64,000 nucleotides of DNA from Panorpa germanica (GCA_963678705.1 OY783210.1:12525331-12589330), one strand, 5' to 3'. Counted from the stretch's first letter, positions 1-11,949 are shown. Numbers and translations: made by a program. Notes: generated from the sequence alone by a model not told the origin.

Positions 1-256
1 AGAAAATATAGCAATATTCATTTTCAAAAGTCATTTTTGCGGTTCCAACTCATTAAAAGTCAGTGGAAGAAAGCTTAAAATGTAGATACGTTATTCATCT
101 AACTAATTGCAGCTTTAGATTTTGATTCGCGTTTATAGTTACTTACATAAAACGATTTAAACATAAAAAATATGTTTTTTTTTGATAATATTTAACCTGT
201 TGTATAGTATCGCCATCTATATTTCGCGATCAAAAATGGCCAAGTATCGTTTCACC
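1..256 (-). repeat. Terminal part of a TTAA-ended repeat
   Basis: Read on the minus strand, the sequence starts TTAAGGTGAAACGATAC at 260. A related terminus lies at 16780-16842: both share an end of the form GTTTCACCTTAA preceded by a CCATCTATAT block 30-50 nt inside. The other end lies outside the window. This is inferred to be a MITE-like element, because it has no coding capacity. The similarity is only moderate. Confidence 0.35.
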
Positions 257-260
257 TTAA

Positions 261-1401
261 GAAATTAGAATAACTTAAAATAATGCTTAACACAATTTGT
301 AGATGGCACTACTGACATCACCATTGTTTTGTTTCTATTATTCGTAAAATATAATAAGATGGCCAACTATTTCCTCAGTTATATAGACACGTATATAAAG
401 TATATAATATAGTATATAACACTGCAGCTTAGTATTAGTATATATAATGTAGTTTGGCATTGTCTTAATATATTAATTGATATTCTGATCGCGATATTGC
501 CACCGGGTGTTGGCAAGGTTGTTGTATGTACTCTATATCATAACTATCTCCGAGATATAGTTATCTTACAATCTACTCATGGTATATAACTAACATAACC
601 TTACATTTCCACTCCCACTTCCACGTCAGTCGATACATATATATTATATTCTATATATAGTTTATCCATAATTGGAGTAACTATCTATAAAGAATATTAA
701 GTGTAGTCTGTTAGCTATGTACTATGGTAGTACAAGGTGTTTGGAATAAACTATTGCAAAAATAACATTATATATAAGTAGAGTATATAACTAAATACAA
801 TAGAAAACTATTATGTAGTTAAGTCACATCAAGAAAGTTTAAAAGTTATGTTATGTTACGTTATGTACATAATGACCATCAGGAATATTAGCCCAACAAT
901 TTCTTCTCGTTTGATGAATACTAATTTAGAATGTATATGTTGGTACCAAAGAAGATCTGTTTTGCAGTTTATAGTGCCTTTAGAGTACAAACCACTGAAT
1001 ATAGACTGTCAATTGTGAGCAAATCATTCGATCTTTTTTGAATGGTATGGACGTTCTGGGTCGTGAGAGGCCAAACACGAAATAGACATACTTTTATCTC
1101 TTTCAACCCAAACAACCATTTTGACGTTGTATTAAAACCTAAAAATATAACTAGTTTACATGCTCTCTGGAGTACAGTTTGTGTATTTAATTGTTTATGA
1201 TTTATTTTGATATATATTTATAAACATGCGTTTCAATAAATCTCGTTTGATTTACATCTAATATTAACAAAGTAGTTAATAATATATAAACACAGTATGT
1301 AGCAAAGATAATATGTTAACTGTATTTTTATGTAGATGAAATCTATTCCAAATATGTAGGTGCCATAACTATAATTCTTAATATCAAGTACTTATCTAGT
1401 A
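261..1401. other. No gene recognised
   Basis: AT-rich sequence with TA-rich runs around 390-460 and 640-660. I see no sustained reading frame, no RNA gene and no clear repeat boundary. Confidence 0.5.
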
Positions 1402-1853
1402 TTAAGGAGGTATAGGACGTTAACGTAAATGATGAAAACGTTGTGAAATTTGGAGAGTCGATACAAATAGTTAAAATACATGCTGTCTCAAAATTTTAGA
1501 GACCTAGGGTTCATAGTTTTCTTTTTATACATGATTAAAAATAGTCATTTTCCATACAAATCATAATTTTTAGCTCAATTTCATCTCATAATATAATTTT
1601 TAACTATAAAGAAAATGGAGACACGGCTTTGAAAAACTACGTCTATATAAAATAATCTTTTCTGTAACTATTACAAAAAGAAAATTATCAAAAGGATACC
1701 TATTTACGAAAATATTTAAATAAAACCTTTAAGAAACAGTAAATGTAGGTTATAAGCCGGCAACGTTGCAAATGTCAATTTGAGCGGGAAATTCAAAATA
1801 GGAATTAATGTTATATAAAATATAACAATTTATTGGTCAAAGAATCTCCTTAA
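1402..1853. mobile_element. TTAA-flanked MITE, copy 1 (damaged right end)
   Basis: The left end reads TTAAGGAGGTATAGGACGTT. The block from there to about 1480, and again from about 1640 to 1840, matches the element at 61490-62066 almost base for base. The right end has been shortened: after the shared GGTCAAAGAA the sequence goes directly to TCTCCTTAA instead of running through the last 280 bp seen in copy 2. This copy also carries about 150 bp (about 1490-1640) missing from copy 2. There is no coding sequence, so it is a non-autonomous element. Confidence 0.75.
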
Positions 1854-3247
1854 CTTAATTGTTATTTTCAGATTTGGATGCAAGCAAAGGACTTATATTT
1901 TATTATTTTTAATTTATTATTGTAATAATTTTTTATTTTTGTCCAATTCATTATTTTATTTTTTTCTCTATTAATATAGAAAATACAACAAACTGTTTTA
2001 TTTATGAATAATTAAATATAATAATTGAAGTGTGATTTGCGGGTTACATGCTATACGGTATAGGCGCATCCTGTAATCCCTTGCCGTCCCATAACGTCGT
2101 ACGTCTCACCGCCAAATTATTAGGGGGTGAAGTCTGTACTGAGTTGTGTGGTTTGTGCTTTAGAGTGTTTATAGTAAGATAATAACCTATATCTATTTTT
2201 TATTGGTTACATTGGTTTTTTATTGTTATTTGTCATATTTTACTTATACCTTTCGTATTCTTTTAACGTCCATTTAGTAGTGGTTTCTTATATTCCATGT
2301 CAGTTGGAGCAAGATAGTTGAACTCAAGACGTAGTCTTTTTCGCAGTGGTGCATTTCACCCTAGATGTTACAAGGATCCTGAAGAGGCCCTTGTTAGGGA
2401 ATGTAACACGTTTCTATCAAGACGAACTTACCAGTTCAAACCGGGTTGGCTAATACCACTAGTAACAATTTGTGTACTAACATAACTTTAATAAGTAAAT
2501 GTGCATTTAAATACGTCATCACCATAATACTCGTACATTTAACAAAGTAACATCGCAGACGAATTAACTAGCGGACACGTGATACTATTGGGGTATTTTT
2601 ATGACGAATATAATTGACGTATTATTATTTGTTTCTAATTTCCTGACGATAATCCACTATCATTATATTCTGGAAAATGGAAGTGTTGTTCTTCTTGATC
2701 CTCTGATCCTTCGGAGAAAGGTTCTACCTTAAAATCTCACCCTTCACTTATTTAAGTTCAGCTGCTCTATTTCTCACAGCATCCTATGATGAAGTTATCT
2801 ATTGTGGACAGTATTGAATCAATTATGTTGTGGCTGTTTAAATTTCAAACATGAATGAAAATTGTATGCTGTTAGTATTTCTTGTAACTTAATTGTATCG
2901 ATGTGATTATATTTTTGAACAACCCTTGTTTTTTATCGTATCATCTTATTGAATCTATGATTTTAACGCACCTGATTAAGATAACTTAAAGAAGAAAGCT
3001 TTCGCAACCAAAGATTTTAAAAATAAGACGTAAACGTACCTTAATTAAAAGTCTCAACTAAACGGAGTCAACAAATCAAAAACGGAGCAGTTCCGTTACT
3101 CCCCCTCATCATACCCCCATAATTTTTTGTATTTAATTTTGTTAGACGGTCCCTTTAGAGCAAAAAAAAAACTTCTTCAAAATCCTTCTTGTTACTTTTT
3201 TTTAAAGTAAAATGGGGGGCGGGATCGCGGTGCCGTATTAGTATAAT
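1854..3247. other. No gene recognised
   Basis: Mostly AT-rich. A slightly GC-richer patch at 2041-2160 and another at 2340-2450 carry no open frame of note. There is an A10 run near 3163 and a G-rich patch near 3215-3230. Nothing could be assigned. Confidence 0.45.
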
Positions 3248-3401
3248 GCTGGATTCATATTGGAACTGCATACGTGAGTATGTGTGACGCATGAATCATT
3301 GCCGTCTTTGTCGGTCCTTTTCGGATTTACAAGGTCAGAAAAGGACAAACATAGTCGTGTGACAAAAATACGCGCATATACGGTTTCAATGTAAGTTCAG
3401 C
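3248..3401. mobile_element. Short MITE with about 34-bp terminal inverted repeats
   Basis: The left end GCTGGATTCATATTGGAACT and the reverse complement of the right end, GCTGAACTTACATTGAAACC, match apart from transitions, and the match continues for about 34 bp. The whole unit is about 154 bp with an internal inverted pair (GTCCTTTTC / GAAAAGGAC) near the middle. It has no coding capacity. The excess of transition differences suggests an old insertion that has decayed by mutation. Confidence 0.6.
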
Positions 3402-3626
3402 ATAAGTCAATATAGATATCTAAATATATACACAAGACAATTTTATTAGGAATTGGAAATTTTAAATGAAACTTATGTCTTGCTTTGAAATCAAAGACTT
3501 TTATTTTATTAATTTACATACACATTATGATAATTACACTGTTTAACTTAAATCATACTATCTGCCCTGAAATCAAAGAAACTACATTTAAAGTTTATTA
3601 TGTAAATTGTCAATTTCTTTATATCT

Positions 3627-3847
3627 TTATATTACAATCTGTCCTCGAAGAACATTGATCAAATTTTGGGAATATATATAAATATGACATGCGAGCTTGC
3701 CATCCATCGATGACTCACCCTTTGACTTAACCTATTACATTAATATTAAGTACATTTGGATGCTATTCTACACCATATTTGGTAGGTCCATTGGATTTTT
3801 ACGTTTCAGTCGTCTAACCGGTTTATGCTGGAAAAGTTGTACAGCTG
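3627..3847 (-). mobile_element. 5'-truncated Jockey LINE copy (3' end only)
   Basis: These 221 bp match the last part of the full-length Jockey element (about 11990-12207), including the ORF2 C-terminus and 3' UTR, at high identity. The match stops after GGAAAAGTTGTACAGCTG, which corresponds to about 12207 in the full element. The 9-bp repeat TTTATATCT flanks it at 3618-3626 and 3848-3856, consistent with a target-site duplication. It is a typical dead-on-arrival insertion made by target-primed reverse transcription that stopped early. No clear poly(A) tail remains. Confidence 0.85.
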
Positions 3848-3856
3848 TTTATATCT

Positions 3857-4639
3857 AATTTTATAATAACTTAACGTTATGCACAGTGAGTTCTGTCGAC
3901 TCCAAATATCAACTGCGATGACTGTTATTCCTCACCATGTTAACCATGGAGTCCATGAGCATATGGTCACTGTTCCACCGACAGACGAGCTTTATATCTA
4001 TTTACTTTGTTGGAGTCGGACTAGGCAATCTAATTAGAAATATAATTTCTTTACATACGAGTATATAAATTTATAATGTATAAGTAAGTCGAGTATCTAT
4101 TTTTTTCAAAAACGTATTTACAAATAATCAGTATTTGCAGGGTGTTAAATAATTGACCATCGGACACACCCTGTGTCTTAAGTACAATTATCCGTTGATA
4201 AAACAGTTCTTACATGTTCTAACGAAAAGCAACTGTTGAAAATGACCAAATGGGTTATTTAGAACACTGTAAAACGTGTTACGATGTAACCAGGCAAACA
4301 GAAGTGTGAGGTGCAGTAGGAGGGGGGGGGGGGGGTGGTAAAATACCTTCCTCCCAACAAATGTTCACGGAGCGGTGCCCATCACGTCGTCCGAAGGGAA
4401 CAGTTTTTATAATTAAGCTAAATGAATTAGCGCTGTAAATGAATTATACCTTTCATTACAACTGTTTTGTGGCTATGTGGTAATAAGATTTTAATAGGGT
4501 ATAAATTACAATGTAACGTATCGTTGTTTCTTATTTTGATGTAACTAACTACACATCTAAAATATTTATAACTTAAGGGAAATATTTACAGAAATTATTT
4601 TATGTTACACTGTTAATATTATTAACAAATATCTTAATA
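3857..4639. other. No gene; contains a 14-nt poly-G run
   Basis: There is a G14 homopolymer at 4322-4335. A short imperfect inverted pair (AGGGTGT at about 4140, ACACCCT at about 4166) is present. No reading frame could be assigned. Confidence 0.45.
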
Positions 4640-4944
4640 TATATAAATTACGTGTTACGTTGTGTGTCCGCGATGGACTCCTAAACTACTTAACCGATTT
4701 TAATCAAATTTGTACACCGTGTGCAGTTTGATCCAACTTGAAAGATAGGATAGCTTACATCTCAATTTATTATTATCTTATTGCAAATTATTTGTCTATT
4801 AATTATCTGTATATGACATATGACATCTGGCGACGATGATGGCGACATCTGTTGACTAGATTGAGTAAATATTCAATAGATGGCGCTATGTAATGTAATA
4901 TGACAAAAACGTTAGACACAGCAACGCGTGGCCGGGACAGCTAG
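4640..4944 (+). mobile_element. Possible non-autonomous Helitron-like element
   Basis: The segment begins in a TA-rich stretch followed by GTGTGTCCGCGATGGACTCC and ends GGCCGGGACAGCTAG followed by T. A terminal CTAG/T is the kind of 3' end expected for Helitrons, which insert between A and T without duplication. From general knowledge, similar arrays (a leader of this type, an ACCGATTTTAATCAAA block, and a GC-rich tail ending CAGCTAGT) are common short repeats in insects. There is no coding sequence. The 5' boundary and the superfamily assignment are uncertain. Confidence 0.4.
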
Positions 4945-4996
4945 TAATGTATAATTTGTGTAATATTTTTTAATGATTTTTTTTGTTTTGTTTCAG

Positions 4997-5020
4997 ATAT
5001 CAACAACACTGATTGCACAA
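4997..5020 (+). CDS. Candidate 24-nt micro-exon
   Basis: A pyrimidine-rich tract ending TTTGTTTTGTTTCAG is followed by 24 nt and then GTAAGTACC, a near-consensus donor. The 24 nt are open in two frames (ISTTLIAQ, or INNTDCT with split codons at both sides). The length is a multiple of three, so inclusion would not shift the frame. The split-codon frame is phase-compatible with the possible exon at 6000-6175. This rests only on splice-site shape; chance sites are common in AT-rich DNA. Confidence 0.3.
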
Positions 5021-5026
5021 GTAAGT

Positions 5027-5995
5027 ACCACAAATCAATAAATAGTAATTTTAATTGGTTATTGCAGAGAAACAACAAAGATCGTGATAAGAATAGGTAC
5101 TACGGAAATTATTTGTTTTTTTTTATTTTTTTACATTACAAAAAAATATATCGGTTTTATTGAATATAATTCATAATCATAATTATTCAAAGACCACGTG
5201 GTTTCATTTTCGCCCTCTATAGGTTCTCAATTTTGGTAACTAGTGTTATCTGATTCCCGTTATTCATTCGAATTTAGATTTGTTACTTTTTGCTTAAAAT
5301 GTAGACACTGTTTAATTAATAATTAAATTTGTCTAATTACCATTGCATTATCTACTATGTTTCTGCAATAATCAATCAATATGTATGTTATTTAAAAGTA
5401 AATTGTACACTTACTGCAACTTATTTCTTTCTTTTCTTTTATTTAAAATATATCATGAATTAGAAAAGTTTAATTAGTGTTTCTTAAATTATATTCATAT
5501 TCTGTAAAAATATTCCTAAATTTATTGATATACTAATTATTGTCATGATACATTATTATTTAAAATTAATATGATTTTACAAAACAATTCTATTGAAATG
5601 CAGTATAACATATGCTTCAGAAATGTTATGAAGTTTTTTTAGAGCCAGATAGTTTTAAGAAAGAAATATGTTGCAATTAAATGCAAATTGATTATAAATG
5701 TTACACGGAGATCAATTACCCTAATTATGTGTTCCTTTCTCTTCCTTTAAATATGTTTATTATGTAAAACCCGTCCTCACGTCACTCACGGTCCTGCCAA
5801 ACTGAAAGCGTCATTCAAAAAGAGTATGAAACTTGTCTTTAACATGGAAGGGAGTAAAGCACCGGCCACATATTTGGAATGACCGTGAATGATCGACTTA
5901 AGGTATAAACTTTTATACTTACAAGAGTTTGTCAGTAGAAATGACTGATTTTTCTTTAATAGAATGTTTATTGTAAAGTTATTCATTAGCTTTAA
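5027..5995. other. No gene recognised; one weak inverted pair
   Basis: AT-rich. At 5782-5801 and 5873-5892 there is a 20-nt inverted pair (16 of 20 match; core TCACGGTC / GACCGTGA), which could be the ends of a very short MITE or chance. The short frames across 5750-5986 on both strands resemble nothing I know. Confidence 0.35.
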
Positions 5996-5999
5996 TTAG

Positions 6000-6175
6000 C
6001 TGAATTTATTTGTCATGGCCTTTCTTCTTCCCCAAGAGATGATCCTTCATTTGATCGCGTTTCTCATGGCGATGCTCCGCCGGATACTTTGTTTGAGTTC
6101 AGAAAACGTAGCGGTGGCTATTTCCGCCTACCTTATTTCTACGAAAACTCTAATGAACGAAGTAAACAGTCTTGA
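6000..6175 (+). CDS. Possible terminal coding exon of an unknown gene
   Basis: Frame 3 is open from 5996 to a TGA at 6173-6175, with balanced codon use unlike the surrounding AT-rich DNA. The predicted peptide is about 58 residues. It contains a serine/aspartate-rich start, a GDAPPDTLFEF segment, a dibasic RKR, then SGGYFRLPYFYENSNERSK before the stop. A possible acceptor (TTTAATTAG) sits just before 6000, though its pyrimidine tract is poor. An AATAAA follows at 6395-6400. The phase fits the micro-exon at 4997-5020. I do not recognise the protein; it could be the tail of a host gene or a fragment of an unrecognised transposon. Another frame from 6015 (73 codons) is probably a shadow. Confidence 0.3.
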
Positions 6176-6559
6176 TCTCAATATCTTCTTAAAGTCCTTT
6201 TTAGACGATCAGATCAGTTATTTAATCAGATTTTAATTCATTGTTAGTTTTATTTTATTACTCTTCAGATTTCTGGAGTTCGACCAATTACTATTTAATT
6301 CAGAAGTGGGCGAATTCAAAGTGTACTTGTGTTTTGCATTGCGCATTGTACATTTTGTTTACACATCATATAAGAATACTAATATCTGTTTGTAAATAAA
6401 CATCTGACAGCATGGTCTGCTCATACTATTCGACTGAATCTTTCTCGTCTTATCTGACTGTCTAAAGAGGCCAAAATTGACATCGCAAGGATGAGCAATT
6501 ACGACTTATATGCAATATGTAACTGGATAGTGTTCTATGACTACTTACTCGTGTTTTTA

Positions 6560-6943
6560 GACCGTCCGCACATGGGTAGACTGATTGCAAACGCAAACAC
6601 CGAATCTTCCTGAACCGAATGAGAATACAACTGTGTTGTTAGTGAGAGAACACACTGCACGAACGAAACTAAACAGATTTCAAATTGGTTTTGAGCAACT
6701 GTGTTTCTTAAGAATTACGTTGCATGCTTTTGATGGTGACATCATGAGTAGAGATGTACACAAATACTACTTAAAAGTATTGAAATACATACATACATAC
6801 AAATATCTCACAATACGACACAATAAAATCATCTATTATGCTATTGTTAAAAATTCTATAGAATCACGAAATACGGCCTGACATGACTCGTTTCTCGTTT
6901 TCATTGGAAACTTCGTTCACAGTCGACCCGTATGCAGACGACC
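6560..6943. mobile_element. PIF/Harbinger-like MITE, copy 1
   Basis: The element is 384 bp, flanked on both sides by TTA (6557-6559 and 6944-6946). The left end GACCGTCCGCACATGGGTAG pairs with the right end, whose reverse complement reads GGTCGTCTGCATACGGGTCG. A 3-bp TTA/TAA duplication with GG-type termini is characteristic of the PIF/Harbinger superfamily. Two further copies lie at 23930-24130 and 50482-50800. The 98-codon frame inside is not similar to any transposase I know. A CATA microsatellite occurs at about 6787. Confidence 0.7.
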
Positions 6944-6946
6944 TTA

Positions 6947-7630
6947 GTCTATATACAAAAAATTTCAAATGTCAAAAACGCTTAGGGTCAATCCTAGAGG
7001 CATGCGAGTGGTGTGGTCGCATCGGATATTAATATAATGGGCTGCCAAAATGTTAAAAAGAACTTCTTGTAATTTAAGTCACGGTCACGGCTCAGTCGCC
7101 TATTCTAAGGAAGAAGTGGAGCGCCAAAACATCATTTAGCCTCTCGGACTAGTTATAAAGACACACTTATACTAATTAAAAGCAGTCATCTCCTATTGAT
7201 ACACTATTTACTTATAAAAAACGTTAAAAAATAATAAATCTAAAATGATAGTATTCCCGTCTACACAATTATGGTTCAGATAACATACAGCCACCTGACA
7301 ATAATGCTGACAAAATAGCTATAACTATTAATTGATGACAACCTGATTTAATTCATTAGCACTTCTATAGATATTATCAGTGTAATGTTGTGGCCATGTT
7401 TTGATGTATTGTGATTATATCATCAACACGTCACCCTTGCCTTGTTAGCATATCTATTCGGGGGTGTCTGGATGTGTGTCGGTGTGTACAGGGGTTGTTA
7501 ACATGTGTACATTTGCGGGTTTAAATATTTTAACACGTACCATTAGACATAATCAAACGTCAACATTCGATTATTGTTTCATAAATGATTAAAGTACAAA
7601 CTTGGAAAGATTTGTATTCTGATTTCCAGG
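6947..7630. other. No gene recognised
   Basis: AT-rich, with a slightly GC-richer patch at 7080-7145. No reading frame, RNA gene or repeat could be supported. Confidence 0.45.
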
Positions 7631-8260
7631 TTAAAACGATAAAAGGGAAGCATATATAATATATTTATATATAATTATTTCTATAACTACTACATGATAA
7701 AATGATATTTGGAGAATACTTTGTGAAATTTTCATAAATAAATGTTAAGAAATGAGGCATTAACAGTAAATCTCCGCAGACATCACAAAAAAAAAGTAAC
7801 ATTGCGGTGCCACTCATAACTCATCACTGGATTTTCTAAAATCGAAAAATCAAAAAGATTTCATTAGTTAATAAGTTTTTGTAGGTATCGCTGTCGAGGT
7901 TTTCTTTTTTTATTAATTTTTCAATTTTTTACAGCACTTAAAAGTCAAAATACCGATTATTCATGAATAAAATCAGAAACTTTGTTGAGTGAAAGAGTGT
8001 GCAAAATTTCAAAAGAATCGGTCCAGTAGATTTTGAGTTAGAGAGGGCACCGACTCTGAAAAAGCTATGTGTGAGAAACCGCATTTAAAAGTTTCGAAGA
8101 AACATGAAAGCAGACCAGAGAGGTAAAGACTTAAAACTCTATAACAGTTTTGCTCGAATCCATTTCAAATTTTTACACAATAAATTTAATATGTTGTACA
8201 ATAATATAAATAAATAAAAAAAAAATGAAGAAAAAAAGTTGAAACCTTACGCCCCCTTAA
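7631..8260 (+). repeat. 620-bp interspersed repeat, copy 1
   Basis: This is one of four copies in the window (others at about 21915-22605 in reverse, 35365-36035, 42628-43005). The shared order is a GATAAAA...GCATAT start, a GAATACTTTGTGAAATTTTC block, TCTCCGCAGA, GCGGTGCCACTCATAAC, GCTGTCGAG, GTGTGCAAAATTTC, CTCTATAAC, then GTTGAAACCTTA. In this copy the span between TTTGTT and GAGTG is deleted, removing the second arm of an internal palindrome seen in copies 2 and 3. TTAA occurs at both boundaries (7631-7634, 8257-8260). It has no coding capacity. Confidence 0.75.
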
Positions 8261-11200
8261 GGTACAACTGTCCCTGCTGATAACTACCGTAAGAAAATAT
8301 GATGTTGGAAAACTGTACTCATTTGGAAATAAAAAAATAGAACTTGTAGATCATGTTCAAATAAGAATCTGATTATAATGACGTATATAAGAATGCGTCT
8401 CCATCACATATCACTTTAATTTAATTTATGAATATCTAAGCACATAAAATAAATACCGGCAGTATGTCATATCACAGACATCATCTATTAAAATGATTAT
8501 AATGCATGTACATATAATATAACGTAATGCGACGTAATGTAATGTAAATCTGCAAACACACACTAATCATGATAATCAAGTTGTCTACTTGCCAGTCTGT
8601 CTCTGTGCTAGAGCTAGAGTTGCCTGTCTCTATTTCTACCGTTATGGACTACATCTGAATCCTTCTTGTGTATCCCTTTGACGGATTCAATGCTGCAAGC
8701 TTTATGTGTCAGTGTGTGAGTGAATAATAGCATGTGTGTTTTGTGTTGGGATATTGATTCATACATATATACATATGCATTATAACTATTGCACATTATC
8801 TATTTGAAATATATTTTAAAATCTCTGTCATTTTGCACTTTTGATAGTAATTATATAAATCATTTAAACTAAAGCCGCAGCACTGCACTAAAAATGTGTA
8901 ACAAACAACAGATGTATACACGCGAATTTATAAATCTCCAGTACTCCATGTATTAGAAAATAACTAATTTATTCCGCGCGATTTTATATTGCAGCGCGGA
9001 ATAATCGTAATGTTTGTCACATTTACACAAAATAAAAATTAAAATGGAGAAGAAGGAGAAGAGAAAGAAGAATACTTGACCATGTTTAGTTTATGCTGGA
9101 AAAAGATGAAGAAACAAATACATACGCTTCTCAGTGAATGTTTTGTTTTTGAATGCAGATGTCTATTACACTCCAAATGTGTTTTTTTCCAATTTCAGTT
9201 AGCTGAGGTTTATTATAAACCTTGGTTGATACTTTTGTTTCTCACAACAGTACATAACAGTACACATTATAAGGCTATAGTTCAAATTATAAGAGTTCGG
9301 CGGTGTTTCATGCTTAAAACAAGTTGTGCCATATTAATCTTCGATACAATGAAGCAGTTCTGTCTCACTAATTATTACTTCTAATGTATAATCTCACTTA
9401 TAATGGATATAGTCACAAACAACATAACATTCACCATCGTATCATAACTTCTACGGCTTTTATAACCTCTTTTAAGGATGAGACATCGGCGACCTCTCGT
9501 AATTTTAACTATACATAACCAAGCAAAATATTTCGGTTACACTTTTCGATAGTTTCGTTAAAAAACTGTGGTCAGTCTTTCATTAAACTCAAATTGAAAA
9601 ACTCATTTTTTAAATAACATTTCAGTTACGACCAATAGACAAATGTAGAAACCTAGTCAATTGAAGCTGAAACTTACATTTAAGGTTAAATAAAAGTCAG
9701 TGTCTGTGAATTGTCTTTACTTAATTATTAACAGAAGTTATAATCCAATATATCAATGTATGGTATACTGAGGGTTAGTATATTGTTTTGTAGAATATAC
9801 TGGTGTTATATATATATACTGCCGTAGTATATATGTATATACATCATAGTTAGTTTCGTTATTTTGAAAAGGGTCTTCATATTTTGTAAGACACAGGAAG
9901 GAGACATAACTGTGGTCACGTGCTAGGGTCAGAAGAGGAAAGGGTGGGTTTAGGTGATTGAATGTAAACATAACAGGAACCCCTGCATTCCAATAAGCCT
10001 ACAAGTAGCAAGTTATATAACTATATGATATGATATTAGTTTTGATATATACTATACATAGGGTGGCCAAAAACTACATATGATTAATTTTTGAATTAAT
10101 AATATGTAGTTCGTTTATATTTATTTTGAGTGCATCTGCATTTGATAGTTATTTGCACTTATATCAATATATATATTTACAAACATTTTGTAATAATTTT
10201 TCCTATTTCTCAGTTTTTTCCATTCTTCCAAACTCTTTTCATCGTTGCTCCTTAACAACTTCATCATCCATCTTACCTTTCTCCAATATCTCTTTTTTCT
10301 TGTATCTTAATGGATTTATTCGTTTTCACTTTAACAACAATCACATTACGATCTGATACAAGATACAGATCACTGCGATATCTCCATTGCATTCTTTGCC
10401 CGCTTTTAAGAAGTATAAACTGCTTCATTTTCAGTATTCGCCTCAGTATTCATTTTTCGTCGTATTTTTCTTTGTGGTCATGTTTTCATATTTATGATTA
10501 TGTTAGCACATAACCAATTAAATATGATTGCAACCAAACCCAGAATATATATAACTCAGCCCCGGGGATATAGTAGTCAGCGTCAAGTATCAATGCTCTC
10601 GTCCATTGTGTCGTCAGAAATAGTGTTTATTCTTAAAAGTTCACTCTCATATACCCATATTACGGGATTAGACACAACAGAACATTGAAATTATCTAGAA
10701 ATTTATTCTATTATAGTTTTGGTTATATAACAGTATAATTCAACGTTATTGAAAGCTATATAAAAGTCTTTATTAATGTAAATTTATTAAGTATTGATTT
10801 TGATTTAAATTAATCAGGAATAATTGATTTTGAATAAAAGTGTTAAGACAGTCGTGCCCCAAGTTTGTTGCCACTCTAAATGGTGAAGAAAAACACTTTA
10901 TTTGCAAAGTAGCCATGAAGGAAGGATGTAGTAGTTGCTTTGTAGTAATTAAAGATCAATGCAGGTTATTTAACAGTTGATTAGTTATTTTGCATGGTCC
11001 CTACATGTAATACATATGAACATTGTGTTTAGATTATATATGGCTATAGATAACTGTATAACACATGTCATATCCAAATGATTTATGCATATGAAGCGAA
11101 CAGTATATGGTTTACTACTAGTCCATATGTAGTAATACTATATACCTGTGTTTATATCCATTTCTGATGAATTGCGTAGGTGAGGCAAACCTACACATGA

Positions 11201-11938
11201 GGTGTACACGTTCGTACTTGTAAAATAATATTTGTTAAACAGCAAGTGCACTCCCCGGCATTAACGTCATAACTGTAATATATGGTAATGAAGTGGGAAA
11301 TGTGATGAGGATTGTATAAATCACATACCAATGCAAACACATATTATTTTCACAGAACAGTTATATGAAAACATTCAAATGTTAATATAAACAAAATAGA
11401 AACATAAAAGCAGTAAAATTGCGTTGTTTTAATATCAGTGTTTAAATGTTTTATCAGTGTAGGTGTATGCGGTTTGTTCTGAAAGTAAGTGAAATTTGTA
11501 AGTGGTTAAAAGTGTTTGCATTTCTATCGATATGTACATAGCACGCGTGATGGTTATAGCAGGTGAAATTTTAAGATACAAAGTTGAAATTATCTTTTGT
11601 AACTGTGCTAGCTAGCTAGCTGCAAGATAGCCCGTACTTGATAGCTACAGAGATGAAGTTATTAGAAAACACTGCATTTCGTCGTGAAAATGTATTGATT
11701 ACCGTTGACCCAATGGCATTTGAACAAAAAGCATTCACACATCATCTTCAAAAATCATCATAATTCAATCATTGGATTATATAGAGAGCATATTCTATTA
11801 CCTGTATTATAAATTTTAACATATCTCTTATAGTTCATGAGATATTAACATTGTAAGCATTTTGTACAGCAGCTGGTTGAATCTGTCGACTATAGTACTG
11901 CATGGCGATTTTAAGATATCCCAGTTAAATAAGTATTT
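8261..11938. other. 3.7 kb without a recognisable gene
   Basis: AT-rich throughout, with TA microsatellite runs near 9810-9840. Frames at 9076-9384 and 10126-10688 show no family resemblance that I trust. Read on minus, 10126-10430 has a lysine-rich frame faintly like the region after a LINE endonuclease, but too weakly to call. The last 400 bp border the Jockey insertion and are probably part of the older repeat that continues after 16207. Confidence 0.4.
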
Positions 11939-11949
11939 AACCACGGAAT
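11939..11949. repeat. Target-site duplication, 3' side of Jockey element
   Basis: AACCACGGAAT occurs here, immediately before the poly-T (minus-strand poly-A) tail, and again at 16197-16207 just beyond the 5' end of the element. The exact 11-bp direct repeat marks the insertion. Confidence 0.9.

Noticed and set aside
5782..5892. Very short MITE defined by TCACGGTC inverted pair
   Set aside because: Only 16 of 20 bases pair, no TSD and no second copy in the window; could be chance.
10126..10430. Minus-strand Lys-rich frame resembling the end of a LINE endonuclease
   Set aside because: Only a short SDLYLV-like match and stops nearby; too weak without a database search.
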